Shown piece by piece: positions 16,434 through 25,611 of a stretch of DNA of 64,000 nt. The notes beneath the pieces were generated by a model. It was given only the letters and a program-made list of their open reading frames with translations. It was not told where the DNA came from and searched no databases. Made by a program: the position numbers and the translations under genes. The DNA comes from Moorella sp. E308F. GTDB lineage: Bacteria > Bacillota > DSM-521 > Neomoorellales > Neomoorellaceae. The stretch covers positions 915,424-979,423 of the forward strand of contig NZ_BJKN01000001.1 of the NCBI RefSeq assembly GCF_006538365.1. The letters run 5' to 3'. Numbering within the stretch: position 1 is the stretch's first letter; each line of letters opens with the position of its first letter.

Positions 16434-19391
16434 GTGCGCATCAAGGGTTTATGGTCGTACCTGGCCGTTGTTGTTTGCCTGAGCCTGGTGCTGGCCGGCA
16501 TCCCGGCCGTGCCTCATGCCACGGCGTCGTCTAGCGACCCGGTAGGCGAGCTGGTTGAGAGGCTCCAGCCGGTGTATAACTGCCTGGACGCGGGGGATAA
16601 GCAAGTTATACAGGCGGCGAAGGATGAGATTGCGGGGCTTGATAAAAACGTCATTGAGGGTATTATAGCTAGCAATGGGCTAATAACCCAGGCAGTGACT
16701 TCGCGCCTTGGTGATAATGCCGTCTCTACTCTAGCTGAAATGCTTAAGGAAGCAGCAGCCATTCAATATTCCACAGATGCAGGCGAACTTCAAAATAGAC
16801 TACAGGCTTTTCGCAGTACATGGGGTTCGACGGTGAGCAATCTTCTGGGTGAAGGTGTCACCCTGGACGACGCTTGGCAGTTTGTAATAGATACGGAGCG
16901 GGCGATGCCGGGGGTGCTTAAAAACAATCTGACTGACCTGTCTGGATTCATCCGGGATAAAAACTACAACGAGATTTTAGAAGCCTTCGAGCAGTACCTG
17001 CGGCAGGCAGCCCTCAGCGTCCAGTCGCCCTTCCGGTACAGTATTGAGCAGCTCGGCTGGAGCGTCGAAAAGCTGGTCAATGTAAAGGACGCCCTGCGTG
17101 ATACAGTAGATGGTAAAGCCGCCGAGCAGGCCCTGTTGAAAGGCTACATACGCTCGGTGACGGTACCGCAGGAGAATACTAGCGTTCCTATTTATGCCGG
17201 CAGCACCAAGGCCTACAACCTTAAGGTGCAGGTACCTGGCGGGAGCACGACCTTCAATATTCCAGGTAGCGTGTTAAAATGGAAATCATTAGATACCAGT
17301 ATTGCCGATTTTGATAATTATAGTAATATCCTCCGGGCCAAAGCAGGGGGAACGGTCAAGGTACGGGCGTTCCACCCTGGCAACATGGCCGACAATGCCT
17401 GGCTGGCTGAATTTACCGTGACAGTTCAGCCACCTATACCTGTAACAATTGGAACACCGGTAGAAGTTAATTTAGGAACTCAGTTAAGTGACCTTGTCGA
17501 TCCATCTTCTGGCGAACTCAAGGAACCTGCTACCTTGACTTTCGGCGATGATGCTAGCATCCAGATTGTTCTGCCAGCAGGGTTTAAATTGCCAGCCGAT
17601 GCCAAACTAACAGTTGAGAAAAAAGATGCTAATAGCGTACAACCACCACCGTCTGGCGTTGCAATCAGCGGCGAGGTTGTTGATATTTCCTTTCCCAAAA
17701 TGCCGGCAGGACAAAAGGTGACCATCGGCCTAAAAAGAAAAACCGATACAGATAAAGTTGCCATTTTCTACCTAAATAACAACAAATGGGAATATCAGCC
17801 GAGCTGGCTGGATGGGGATATCGTTAAAGCGGAAGTTGAACACTTCTCGACTTACGCAGTTCTGCAGGATACCACCCCGCCGGCTAATGTTACCCTAACC
17901 AAGGGAGATGTTACCAGTTCAAGTGTGGTATTGAATTTTTCGGCTGCCGATAGTTCAGGGATCAAGGGTTACGATATTATTCGCAACAACAATAAAATTA
18001 ACGCCCAGCTGATAACAGGCAACACTTATACTGACACCGGCCTTAGCGCGTCAACAACCTATACTTATAAAGTAATAGCCCATGATAATCTGGAGAATAC
18101 GGCCGCAAGCCCTGAACTTATTGTAACCACTAGCGCTGCTTCCGGCAGTGGCGGTGGCGGAGGCGGCGGCGGGGGTGGCGGTGCCCCTCAAACCGGGCAG
18201 CCTACCACCACTACCACCGACTTCGGCCAGGTAACGGTCGACAAATCGACGGGCAGCGTGACGACCACAATCGATGCGGCCAAAGCGGCCGAGCTGATCG
18301 CCCAGACTTCCGGCCCGGTGGTCTTTAAGGCCGACATCCCGGCCGACGTGACCGTCAAGACCGCTACGGTGGAACTGCCGGCCGCCGTCTTTACCAAAGC
18401 CGCGGAAGCCGGTAAGGCCCTTTCCCTGGAAGTGGCCGGCGTCAAGGCGCTTCTCCCGGCAGGAGTGATACCGCCGGAGATCCTGGCCGACCCGGAAACA
18501 AAAATTAATTTCGCCTTCCAGGTCCTGGACGAAGCAGAGGCCCGGGCGTTTACCGGCGGCCTCCCGGCCGGCATGCGCCAGGCGGCGGACGTTATCGAGA
18601 TCGACCTGTATAGTGTTAAGGGCGACGACCAGCAGGCGGTAACCCCGGCGAAACCGGTAACCCTTACCTTGACCTATCGCCCGCAGGGTGTGGACGCCGA
18701 CAAGCTGGGCATCTATCGTTACAATGTAGCTGCCGGCGCCTGGGAATACAGGGGCGGCCGGGTCGATAAGACCACCAATACTATCAGCGCCGTCCTCAAT
18801 TCCTTCTCGAAGTACACGGTGCTGGCCTACGATAAAACCTTCAGCGACATTCAGGGACACTGGGCCCAGCGGGATATCGAGATCATGGCTGCCCGCCACG
18901 TTGCGGCCGGCATCACGACCAGCGAATTCAATCCGGAAGGCCAGGTAACGCGGGCGGAATTTACGGCCTTCCTGCTCCGCGCCCTGGGTATCAGTGAGGA
19001 TAGAACCGCTGCCAATCCCTTTACTGATATCCAGCCCGACGATTGGTACTACGGCGCCGTAGTGACTGCCTCCAGGACCGGCCTGGTGGCCGGCTATGAG
19101 GACGGCAGCTTCCGTCCCGATCGGGCCATCAGCCGCCAGGAGATGGCCGCCATGTTGAGCAGGGCCCTGGCTTACGCCGGCCGGAAGGTGGACGTTACCG
19201 GTCGGGTGGATGATATCTTGAGCAGGTTCAGCGACAGCGGCAGCATTGCGGCCTGGGCCAGGAAGAGCGCGGCTGTGGCGGTAGAGTCCGGGCTGATTGT
19301 CGGCCGGACGGCCACCACCTTTGTGCCTCTGGGCAATGCCACCCGGGCGGAAACGGTGGTCATGCTCAAGCGGCTGCAGGACCGCATCTAA
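16434..19391 (+). CDS. S-layer-homology surface protein with Ig-like and FN3 domains
   Basis: A 985-residue exported protein. The GTG at 16434 starts a clear signal peptide (M-R-I-K-G-L-W.., cleavage likely after A-T-A) behind AGGAGGG. A helical region (to ~240) precedes a Big2-like Ig fold (~245-330), a ZU5-like stretch (~340-480), a fibronectin III domain (~480-565) and an 11-Gly run. Three SLH domains (~800-983) anchor it to pyruvylated wall polysaccharide, which CsaB (41.7 kb) would supply. The ligand or partner is unknown. A shorter SLH paralogue follows after a terminator. Confidence 0.88.
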   Translation: MRIKGLWSYLAVVVCLSLVLAGIPAVPHATASSSDPVGELVERLQPVYNCLDAGDKQVIQAAKDEIAGLDKNVIEGIIASNGLITQAVTSRLGDNAVSTLAEMLKEAAAIQYSTDAGELQNRLQAFRSTWGSTVSNLLGEGVTLDDAWQFVIDTERAMPGVLKNNLTDLSGFIRDKNYNEILEAFEQYLRQAALSVQSPFRYSIEQLGWSVEKLVNVKDALRDTVDGKAAEQALLKGYIRSVTVPQENTSVPIYAGSTKAYNLKVQVPGGSTTFNIPGSVLKWKSLDTSIADFDNYSNILRAKAGGTVKVRAFHPGNMADNAWLAEFTVTVQPPIPVTIGTPVEVNLGTQLSDLVDPSSGELKEPATLTFGDDASIQIVLPAGFKLPADAKLTVEKKDANSVQPPPSGVAISGEVVDISFPKMPAGQKVTIGLKRKTDTDKVAIFYLNNNKWEYQPSWLDGDIVKAEVEHFSTYAVLQDTTPPANVTLTKGDVTSSSVVLNFSAADSSGIKGYDIIRNNNKINAQLITGNTYTDTGLSASTTYTYKVIAHDNLENTAASPELIVTTSAASGSGGGGGGGGGGGAPQTGQPTTTTTDFGQVTVDKSTGSVTTTIDAAKAAELIAQTSGPVVFKADIPADVTVKTATVELPAAVFTKAAEAGKALSLEVAGVKALLPAGVIPPEILADPETKINFAFQVLDEAEARAFTGGLPAGMRQAADVIEIDLYSVKGDDQQAVTPAKPVTLTLTYRPQGVDADKLGIYRYNVAAGAWEYRGGRVDKTTNTISAVLNSFSKYTVLAYDKTFSDIQGHWAQRDIEIMAARHVAAGITTSEFNPEGQVTRAEFTAFLLRALGISEDRTAANPFTDIQPDDWYYGAVVTASRTGLVAGYEDGSFRPDRAISRQEMAAMLSRALAYAGRKVDVTGRVDDILSRFSDSGSIAAWARKSAAVAVESGLIVGRTATTFVPLGNATRAETVVMLKRLQDRI

Positions 19392-19418
19392 GTCTAACTT
19401 GCTTGCTAAAAAAGGTAC

Positions 19419-19459
19419 GGGGGATGCCCTGCCGCAGGCGGGCATGCCCCCTATTTTTT
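19419..19459 (+). terminator. Rho-independent terminator after the first SLH gene
   Basis: GGGGG-ATGCCC (19419-19429) pairs with GGGCAT-G-CCCCC (19440-19451) with one bulged base and is followed by TATTTTTT. It separates the two SLH genes. Confidence 0.8.
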
Positions 19460-19476
19460 AATCGGAGGGGAGAAGG

Positions 19477-21126
19477 TTGCTGCGGAGGGTTTCTACGAGG
19501 GTTTTTACCTGCTGGACGCTGTTGTTCCTTATGCTGCTGTCCCTGGTGGGAGGGCCGGCCGCCCCGGCCGCGGGGCTGGATCTCCCCGGCCTGTATGACC
19601 GGCTGAAGGATGATCCCGCCTACCAGCCCTATCGCCAGGAACTGCTGGAAGAGTACCGGAAGCTGAATAGCAGTGAGCAGGCCATGGACAGCGACATCCG
19701 TTCCTTCCTGGCCGATGTGCAGGATCGGCTTGCTAATGCCGATACGAGCAGCCTCAAGGATGAAGACGACGTGAACGCCCTGGTCATGGAAACGGCGGCG
19801 GAAGTGCTGCTGACGGGTAATTACAGTACCCTGGCCAGTGCCCTGGCGGCAACTTCTGACATTCAATCCATCCTGAAGGGCAATTTCCCGCCGGCCCTGG
19901 AAGCCGTCCGGGAGCAGATTGTAGCCGCCCTGCTGGGGAGCACCGGGCAGGCCGTATCTGGCGGGGGCGGGGCGGCAGTGCCTCCGGCCGGTACGGGAGA
20001 AGAGATCCAGCGCGACGCTGCTGCGGGAGTTGTTACCTGGCGGGTGAGCCCGGAGGCGGCCGCCGGGATAAAGGATAACAAGCTGGTCCTTTCCCTGGCC
20101 GGGGAGACTGTTCCTACCCGGACCTTTTCTCTGCCGTCTGATCTGCTCCGGGACCTGGGGCAGAAAAAGGCGGAGCTGGAGCTGGACTACGGCCCGGTGG
20201 TCCTGACCCTGCCGCCGGCCTCCCTGGCGACTTTGAGCGACTTCGGAGCAGTAGACCTGACGTGCCGGCAGGAGAGCCCGGACCCGGCGCAAGTAAAAGG
20301 CATCAACGGGCCGGGCTACAGGGCGGCAGGCATGGTTTATACCCTCACCGCCGGGGATAAGGCGGGGCTCCCGGCCGGCATCCCTGCCAGGATAAAATAT
20401 GAAGAGCGGCAGGGGTTGGACCGGGACCTCCTGGGCGTTTACCAGGTGCAAAGCGATGGTTCCCTGGTTTATCGCGGCGGTCATGGGGTGGAAGGGAATC
20501 CCTACCTGGAATTTGCCCTCCCCGGGGACGGGAGTTACATCGTCCTGGAGTACCGGGCTGATTTTGCCGACCTGGCGGGCCACTGGGCGGCCAGGGATGT
20601 AGAGATTATGGCGGCCAGGCATATCGCCGCCGGCGTGGGGGAGGGGCGGTTTGAGCCTGACCGCGAGATTACCCGGGCCGAATTTACGAGCCTCCTGCAA
20701 CGGGTCCTGGATCTGCCGACGCCGGGGGCGGCAGCCGGCTTTAGCGATGTGCCGCCTGAAGCCTGGTACGCTCCTTCCGTTGCCGCCGCTGTCCGGGCGG
20801 GGCTGGTGCACGGGTACGAGGATAAGACCTTTAAGCCCGACAATCCGGTGACCAGGGCGGAAATGGCGGCCATGCTGGCCAACGCCCTGGCCTTGAAAGG
20901 CCTGGCGGTGCAGCAGGAGCCCGGCCGGGTGGAAGCCGTCCTGCAGAACTATAAAGATCAGGCGGTTGTTCCCTCCTGGGCTCGCTCGGCCATGGCGGCA
21001 ACAGTAACGGCCGGGATTATCGGCGGCCGCGATGACGGCCTGGCGCCCCTGGAGCACGCCACCAGGGCCGAAGCCGTAGTTATGCTGAAGAGATTGATGG
21101 ATAAAGGTTTTGCGCCGGGATTGTAG
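19477..21126 (+). CDS. S-layer-homology surface protein, second copy
   Basis: A 549-residue exported protein with a signal peptide (basic start, hydrophobic L-L-F-L-M-L-L-S-L-V core) and TTG 19477 behind GGAGGGGAG. Residues ~40-145 are helical and unrecognised. A short Gly/Ala/Pro linker follows near 160, then a beta-rich region resembling the C-terminal half of the first SLH protein. Three SLH domains lie at ~362-545. The shared region and neighbouring position suggest duplication, with different N-terminal modules. It would bind the pyruvylated wall polymer. Confidence 0.87.
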   Translation: MLRRVSTRVFTCWTLLFLMLLSLVGGPAAPAAGLDLPGLYDRLKDDPAYQPYRQELLEEYRKLNSSEQAMDSDIRSFLADVQDRLANADTSSLKDEDDVNALVMETAAEVLLTGNYSTLASALAATSDIQSILKGNFPPALEAVREQIVAALLGSTGQAVSGGGGAAVPPAGTGEEIQRDAAAGVVTWRVSPEAAAGIKDNKLVLSLAGETVPTRTFSLPSDLLRDLGQKKAELELDYGPVVLTLPPASLATLSDFGAVDLTCRQESPDPAQVKGINGPGYRAAGMVYTLTAGDKAGLPAGIPARIKYEERQGLDRDLLGVYQVQSDGSLVYRGGHGVEGNPYLEFALPGDGSYIVLEYRADFADLAGHWAARDVEIMAARHIAAGVGEGRFEPDREITRAEFTSLLQRVLDLPTPGAAAGFSDVPPEAWYAPSVAAAVRAGLVHGYEDKTFKPDNPVTRAEMAAMLANALALKGLAVQQEPGRVEAVLQNYKDQAVVPSWARSAMAATVTAGIIGGRDDGLAPLEHATRAEAVVMLKRLMDKGFAPGL

Positions 21127-21312
21127 GCTAAAGTTCCTTCCGGATAGTCCCTGGTCATAAATCTATGCAGGGTTAAAGACGCGTTACCCGGCTGGTATGG
21201 GTCGGCCAGGTAGTCGGCCGGGTCGGTGCTGAGGATGGTACCGATATCCCGCGCCAGCTCGCCTATCTGGAACATCAGGTAACACAGCTTCTGCATAGTA
21301 GCACAGGCAATA

Positions 21313-21341
21313 TTGATAAATTGGCAGTCCTGGGGTAAAAT
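21313..21341 (+). promoter_or_regulatory. Sigma-A promoter of the UPF0175 gene
   Basis: TTGATA (21313-21318), a 17-nt spacer and TAAAAT (21336-21341) match the consensus well. The start codon is 22 nt downstream. Between the SLH gene and this promoter (21127-21312) no supported gene is seen. Confidence 0.65.
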
Positions 21342-21363
21342 GGGATAGAGGAAGGTGACTGAA

Positions 21364-21648
21364 ATGGCGAAAGAGGTTGTTGTGAAAATACCTGACGATG
21401 TCTATGAAAGTTTAGGATGGAAAAAAGATTTGGCAGGGGAAATATTAAAGAGGCTGGCTGCTGCATTATACGCCGAAAGGAAGGTTTCTTTGGGCAAGGC
21501 TGCTGAAATGAGCGGGGTGTCTTATAGCGCTTTTTTAGATGTCCTTGCTGAAATGGGCATTACATTGAATTATGATGAAGAAGAATTAGAACATGATTTG
21601 GAAACCGTAAGGAGGCTATTGGCGCGTGAAGGTAATAGCCCCTTTTGA
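21364..21648 (+). CDS. UPF0175-family protein (antitoxin-like)
   Basis: This 94-residue protein matches the UPF0175 pattern: a short beta start (V-V-V-K-I-P-D-D-V), then helices with A-A-x-L-Y-A-E-x-K-V-S-L-G-K-A-A-E-M-S-G-V. UPF0175 genes commonly sit before a DUF3368 PIN-domain gene as probable antitoxins. Here no partner follows: a GTG frame at 21626 stops after seven codons. ATG 21364 follows GAGGAAGG. It is an orphan, possibly left when the toxin was lost. Confidence 0.75.
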   Translation: MAKEVVVKIPDDVYESLGWKKDLAGEILKRLAAALYAERKVSLGKAAEMSGVSYSAFLDVLAEMGITLNYDEEELEHDLETVRRLLAREGNSPF

Positions 21649-21805
21649 GAATTGAAAAAAGCGCCGGTGCGCGCTGATGGATAAAGTAGGCTGGAGATAG
21701 GCCCGCGTGTTGACACTGCCCCTGCCTGATCTAAATGGTGCCCCACACCCATGAACTTGCTGTTGCCGGGGTATACTAGATTTGACTGACAGCAAGGGAG
21801 TGGGC

Positions 21806-22303
21806 ATGATGGACGATACTTCTTTACGGGAAAAGGTGCGGCAGATTTTGCGCGAGGATAAGGATCTGCGCGGTTACGGCCTGAACGCCGACGTGGTAGC
21901 GGGCGAGGTCCAGCTCCAGGGGATCGTCGATACCCTGAAGGAGAAGGAGCGGGCCGAAAGGCTGGTGCGGCAGGTTCCGGGGGTGAAAGGCGTAGCCAAT
22001 GCCGTGGCTATCAGCACCGACGGGGCCATCAGGGACGAGGACGTAACCATGGAGGTCCATGAAGAACTGGACTTAGATCCGCGCGTTGACCTGCGCCATA
22101 TTGGCGCCGAAAGCGTTGACGGCCACGGCACGGTGGTTTTAAAGGGCCGGGCGGAAGAGCCGGTCGAAGTGGAAGCGGCCCGGGAGGCGGCAGCTAAAGC
22201 CCGGGGCGTGACCCGGGTGGTGAGCCAGGTTAAGGTAGGGGAAGAGGAAATGAGCCTGGAGGATATTTTCCACCGCCAGGTGAACAATGATAGGGAAGAG
22301 TAA
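21806..22303 (+). CDS. BON-domain protein
   Basis: The 165-residue soluble protein has two BON domains (~5-70 and ~80-150), each with the G-x-V-x-L-x-G pattern (V-Q-L-Q-G-I-V and V-V-L-K-G-R-A). BON domains bind lipids or other hydrophobic ligands and often occur in envelope stress proteins, though this one has no signal peptide. ATG 21806 follows AAGGGAGTGGG; an earlier TTG at 21782 lacks a ribosome site. It is read toward the DUF4080 gene on the other strand. Confidence 0.82.
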   Translation: MMDDTSLREKVRQILREDKDLRGYGLNADVVAGEVQLQGIVDTLKEKERAERLVRQVPGVKGVANAVAISTDGAIRDEDVTMEVHEELDLDPRVDLRHIGAESVDGHGTVVLKGRAEEPVEVEAAREAAAKARGVTRVVSQVKVGEEEMSLEDIFHRQVNNDREE

Positions 22304-22341
22304 GCCTTGATTTACTTATTCAAGCAGGCGCGATACTTGAT

Positions 22342-24321
22342 TTAAAAAGTTTGCGGCTCTATTTCAATGAGGGGTAAACAATATACCCTTGTCTCACTTC
22401 CAGGGGGACCGTAGTAAAAGAAGACGAGGGTCGATTCGTCCTGTTCCGGTCTCTCCGGGTGGCAGGGGAAGAGTTCGATAAAGCCGTGGCGGCGCAGGTT
22501 TGCCGGGGTTTCTTTCGCGAGCTCCGGCATATATTTTTCTATGGACCGGGGAGCGGTTATCTGCGCCATGCAGTTTGAGCGCTCTTCCTGTGTCAGTGGC
22601 GAGGGCGGCATCCAGCCCGGGTAGTTCCGGCTGCGGTCGCGGTAGAGAAAGTCGAATTTAAGGAGCTGGTAGAAACGGTCCAACTGGCGGGCGGTAAGGG
22701 GGTAAAAGCGTTCCGGCCATACTGCGCCCGGTGGAGTAGGGTGTCCCGCCTCCCTTTGCGCGCCCGGTTCTTCCAGGTACGGTTCTCCTGGCGCGGCGGG
22801 CCGGGCCATACCGGCGGGGCCGGACAGGCCGGCGGCAAAGGCGGCCAGAAGCTCAAAAAGGTCCCGCTGGCGGTGGCCGCGGCGCAGGAGGCCACGGGCC
22901 TCCCACCAGGCGGCCAGGGTCTCGTATAGGGTGAAGCAGCTGCCACCGAAGGCGGTCGCAGCCAGGTAGGCCAGGGCGTGGTCGGCCAGGTGGCTGTTGC
23001 CGTAATGGCGGAGCAAGGTTTCCACGCTGTGGAGGCGGAGCATTTCTTCGTAGGTAATGGTGCTGCTGGCCAGTACCTCGTAGGGCGGCCGGTCGATGAA
23101 ACGGTAACCGAATTCACCGGCCCGGGCGCGCAGGCTCGTGCCTTTCAGGAGTTTCAGGAAGCCGAGCTGGATCTCGTGGGGTTTTAAGGCCGCTACGGCG
23201 TCGAAACTTTTGCCCACGCCGGCGTAAGTTTCCCCGGGCAGGCCGGCGATGAGGTCCAGGTGCAGGCGGATGTTCTCCATTTCCCGCAAGCGGCGGACAT
23301 TGGCCGCCAGGCGCTCCCAGTCCTGGCGGCGATTGCAGAGGACGTTTACCCCGGCGTCAATGGTCTGGACGCCGATTTCGAACTGGAACAGACCCGGCGG
23401 CACCTGGTTGAGATGGGCCAGCATCTCTTCGTCCAGGCGGTCGCCGGCGATTTCAAAGTAAAAACGGGCGCGGGGCCTGCGGGAGAGGAGGAACTCCCAG
23501 ATGGCCAGGGCCCGTTTTTTGTGGGCGTTGAAGGTACGGTCGACGAACTTGATCTCCCGGACGCCGGCCTTGAGCAGGCGTTCCAGGTCGTCCCGGACGC
23601 GTTCCAGGGAGAAATAGCGCAGGCCCTCCGTAGCGGATGAGAGGCAGAAACCGCAGGCGAAGGGGCAGCCGCGGGAGGTTTCGTAGTATACCGTGCGCTG
23701 GCGGAGGTCGTTGCCGGCGGCGTGCAGGTCTTCCTGGTAGGGGAAGGGGATGGCGTCCAGGTTGCTGGGAAGCGGCGCCGGCGGGTTGACGACAACCTCC
23801 CCGCCCTGCCGCCAGGCCAGGCCGGGGATGGCTGCCGGGTCGGGTACGGGCCCCGGGGCAAGCCTCTCCGCGGCCGGCCGGGCTATGGAGGCGGAAATGG
23901 GTTCCTCCCGGCCCCCTGCCGGGAGGTGCTGTTGCCCGGCCAGTTGTTCCATGAGGGCGCGGAAGGGGATTTCCCCTTCGCCGGTGATCACCAGGTCAAC
24001 CTGGGGGTTTTGCGCCAGAAAGGCGGCCGTATCGAAGGAAACCTCCGGGCCGCCGCAGAGGATAGGGAGGTCCGGGCGGACGGTTTTGAGAATCTGGATC
24101 ACGGCCAGGGTGGGGTCGATATTCCAGATATAGCAGGAAAAAGCCACCAGGTCGGGCCGGTACCGGTAGATAGCGGCGGCGATATGTTCCGGGTGGTCAT
24201 TGATGGTGAACTCATCCAGGATAAAGGTGTGGGGCAGGTCGCGGCAGCAGGCGCGCAGGTAGCGCAGGGCCAGGTTGACGTGGATGTACTTGGCGTTGAG
24301 GGTGGTTAACAGGACCCGCAA
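22342..24321 (-). CDS. B12-binding radical SAM protein, DUF4080 type
   Basis: The 659-residue protein has an N-terminal cobalamin-binding domain (~1-125), a radical SAM core with Cys219-x3-Cys223-x2-Cys226 (C-P-F-A-C-G-F-C), and a DUF4080 C-terminal part. Such enzymes use S-adenosylmethionine and often methyl-cobalamin for methyl or rearrangement chemistry; the substrate of this group is not known. The TTG start is preceded by GGGGGTAT. It lies 65 nt after thiI in the same direction and may be co-transcribed with the thiI/desulfurase genes. Confidence 0.85.
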   Translation of the reverse strand: MRVLLTTLNAKYIHVNLALRYLRACCRDLPHTFILDEFTINDHPEHIAAAIYRYRPDLVAFSCYIWNIDPTLAVIQILKTVRPDLPILCGGPEVSFDTAAFLAQNPQVDLVITGEGEIPFRALMEQLAGQQHLPAGGREEPISASIARPAAERLAPGPVPDPAAIPGLAWRQGGEVVVNPPAPLPSNLDAIPFPYQEDLHAAGNDLRQRTVYYETSRGCPFACGFCLSSATEGLRYFSLERVRDDLERLLKAGVREIKFVDRTFNAHKKRALAIWEFLLSRRPRARFYFEIAGDRLDEEMLAHLNQVPPGLFQFEIGVQTIDAGVNVLCNRRQDWERLAANVRRLREMENIRLHLDLIAGLPGETYAGVGKSFDAVAALKPHEIQLGFLKLLKGTSLRARAGEFGYRFIDRPPYEVLASSTITYEEMLRLHSVETLLRHYGNSHLADHALAYLAATAFGGSCFTLYETLAAWWEARGLLRRGHRQRDLFELLAAFAAGLSGPAGMARPAAPGEPYLEEPGAQREAGHPTPPGAVWPERFYPLTARQLDRFYQLLKFDFLYRDRSRNYPGWMPPSPLTQEERSNCMAQITAPRSIEKYMPELAKETPANLRRHGFIELFPCHPERPEQDESTLVFFYYGPPGSETRVYCLPLIEIEPQTF

Positions 24322-24386
24322 AGGTATACCCCCGTAAATTAGAAGTCAGAGACAAGACACCCATGCCGCTGGTGCGGCACGTCGGC

Positions 24387-25559
24387 TTACAATCCAGTAT
24401 CTTCGGGCTCTACTGTTAGGATTTCCAGGCTTGCCAGGCACTCCTCGACGAGCTCCGCCACGGCCAGGTTCCTTTCGGCCGCCTCCACCCGGGCCAGGGG
24501 CGGTTTGGTGGCCGGGTGTTTGGGGACAAAAAGGGTGCAGCAGTCTTCGTAGGGCCGGATGGAGATGTCGTAAGTGCCGATGCGGCGGGCTACCTCGATG
24601 ATCTCGCTTTTGTCCCAGGCTACCAGGGGCCTTAAGACCGGCAGGTCGACCACCTTGTTGATGACGGCCATACTCTGGAGAGTCTGGCTGGCCACCTGGC
24701 CCAGGCTTTCTCCCGTAAGGATGGCCAGGGCCTCCTCTTTGGCAGCCACCGCCCCGGCGATGCGGAACATTATGCGCCGCATGATGGTGACGTAAAATTC
24801 CTCCGGGCAGTGCTGGCGGATGGCCTTCTGGATATTGGTAAAGGGGGCTACCACCAGGCGGAAAGGTCCGCTGTAGCCCGCCAGGACCCGGCAGAGGTCG
24901 ATGACCTTTTCCTTGGAGCGTTCGCTGGTAAAGGGGAAACTGTGGAAATGGAGGGCCGTGAGCTCCAGGCCCCGTTTCATACCCATGTAGCCGGCCACCG
25001 GACTGTCGATGCCGCCGGAGATCAGGAGCAGCCCCCGACCGGTGACCCCCACGGGCAGGCCGCCGGGTCCGGGGATGATGCGGGAGTAGATGTAGGCTCC
25101 TTCGTCGCGGATTTCCACATGGATAATCCGGTCGGGATGGTGAACGTCTACCTTCTGGCCCTGGCTGTGGGTCAGGAGATAGGCTCCCAGCTGCCGGTTG
25201 ACCTCCGGCGAGGCGAGGGGAAAGCGTTTATTGGGCCGCTGGGTCTGGACCTTAAAGGTGGTGCCGGGGGAATCCTTTAAAACGGCCAGGGCGGCTTTTT
25301 TGATGGCTTCCATCTCCAGAGGAGCTGTAGCTACCGGGCTCATGGAGACGATGCCGAACACTCGCTGCAGGCGCCGGGCTACGGCTTCCAGGTCGTCATG
25401 CAGGTCAACGAAGACGCGGCCGAAGGTCTTGCGCATCCGGCGGGGCGGCAGGTCGCCCAGGGCCCGGCGCATGTTGTCCAGGAGTTTGTCCTCAAAATAA
25501 GGGCGGTTATTGCCTTTCAAGCTGATCTCGCCATAACGCACCAGTAAGGATGTATACAT
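24387..25559 (-). CDS. thiI: tRNA 4-thiouridine sulfurtransferase ThiI
   Basis: ThiI adenylates U8 of tRNA and inserts sulfur to make s4U; in some bacteria it also serves thiamine synthesis. The 390-residue protein has an N-terminal ferredoxin-like domain, a THUMP domain (~60-165) and a PP-loop S-G-G-I-D-S-P (181-187). It lacks a C-terminal rhodanese domain, as in most Firmicutes, so sulfur is likely passed directly from the desulfurase encoded next to it. The late Y-E-D-C-C motif provides the catalytic cysteine region. ATG 25559 lies behind GGAGG. Confidence 0.93.
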   Translation of the reverse strand: MYTSLLVRYGEISLKGNNRPYFEDKLLDNMRRALGDLPPRRMRKTFGRVFVDLHDDLEAVARRLQRVFGIVSMSPVATAPLEMEAIKKAALAVLKDSPGTTFKVQTQRPNKRFPLASPEVNRQLGAYLLTHSQGQKVDVHHPDRIIHVEIRDEGAYIYSRIIPGPGGLPVGVTGRGLLLISGGIDSPVAGYMGMKRGLELTALHFHSFPFTSERSKEKVIDLCRVLAGYSGPFRLVVAPFTNIQKAIRQHCPEEFYVTIMRRIMFRIAGAVAAKEEALAILTGESLGQVASQTLQSMAVINKVVDLPVLRPLVAWDKSEIIEVARRIGTYDISIRPYEDCCTLFVPKHPATKPPLARVEAAERNLAVAELVEECLASLEILTVEPEDTGL

Positions 25560-25611
25560 GAAAATTTCCTCCGCACATAGCTATCTTGCTATTCGTAAAC
25601 AGTCTTTTTTC

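Noticed and set aside
18051-21057. Very long antisense frames (464 and 563 residues) on the minus strand over the SLH genes
   Set aside because: They mirror GC-rich codons of the plus-strand genes, have no ribosome sites or domains, and overlap two well-supported exported proteins.
20958-21296. Minus-strand frame beginning M-Q-K-L-C-Y-L-M-F after the second SLH gene
   Set aside because: Its first ~50 residues lie in free DNA and look somewhat protein-like, but there is no ribosome site and it runs into the SLH gene. It may be a remnant; not supported as a gene.
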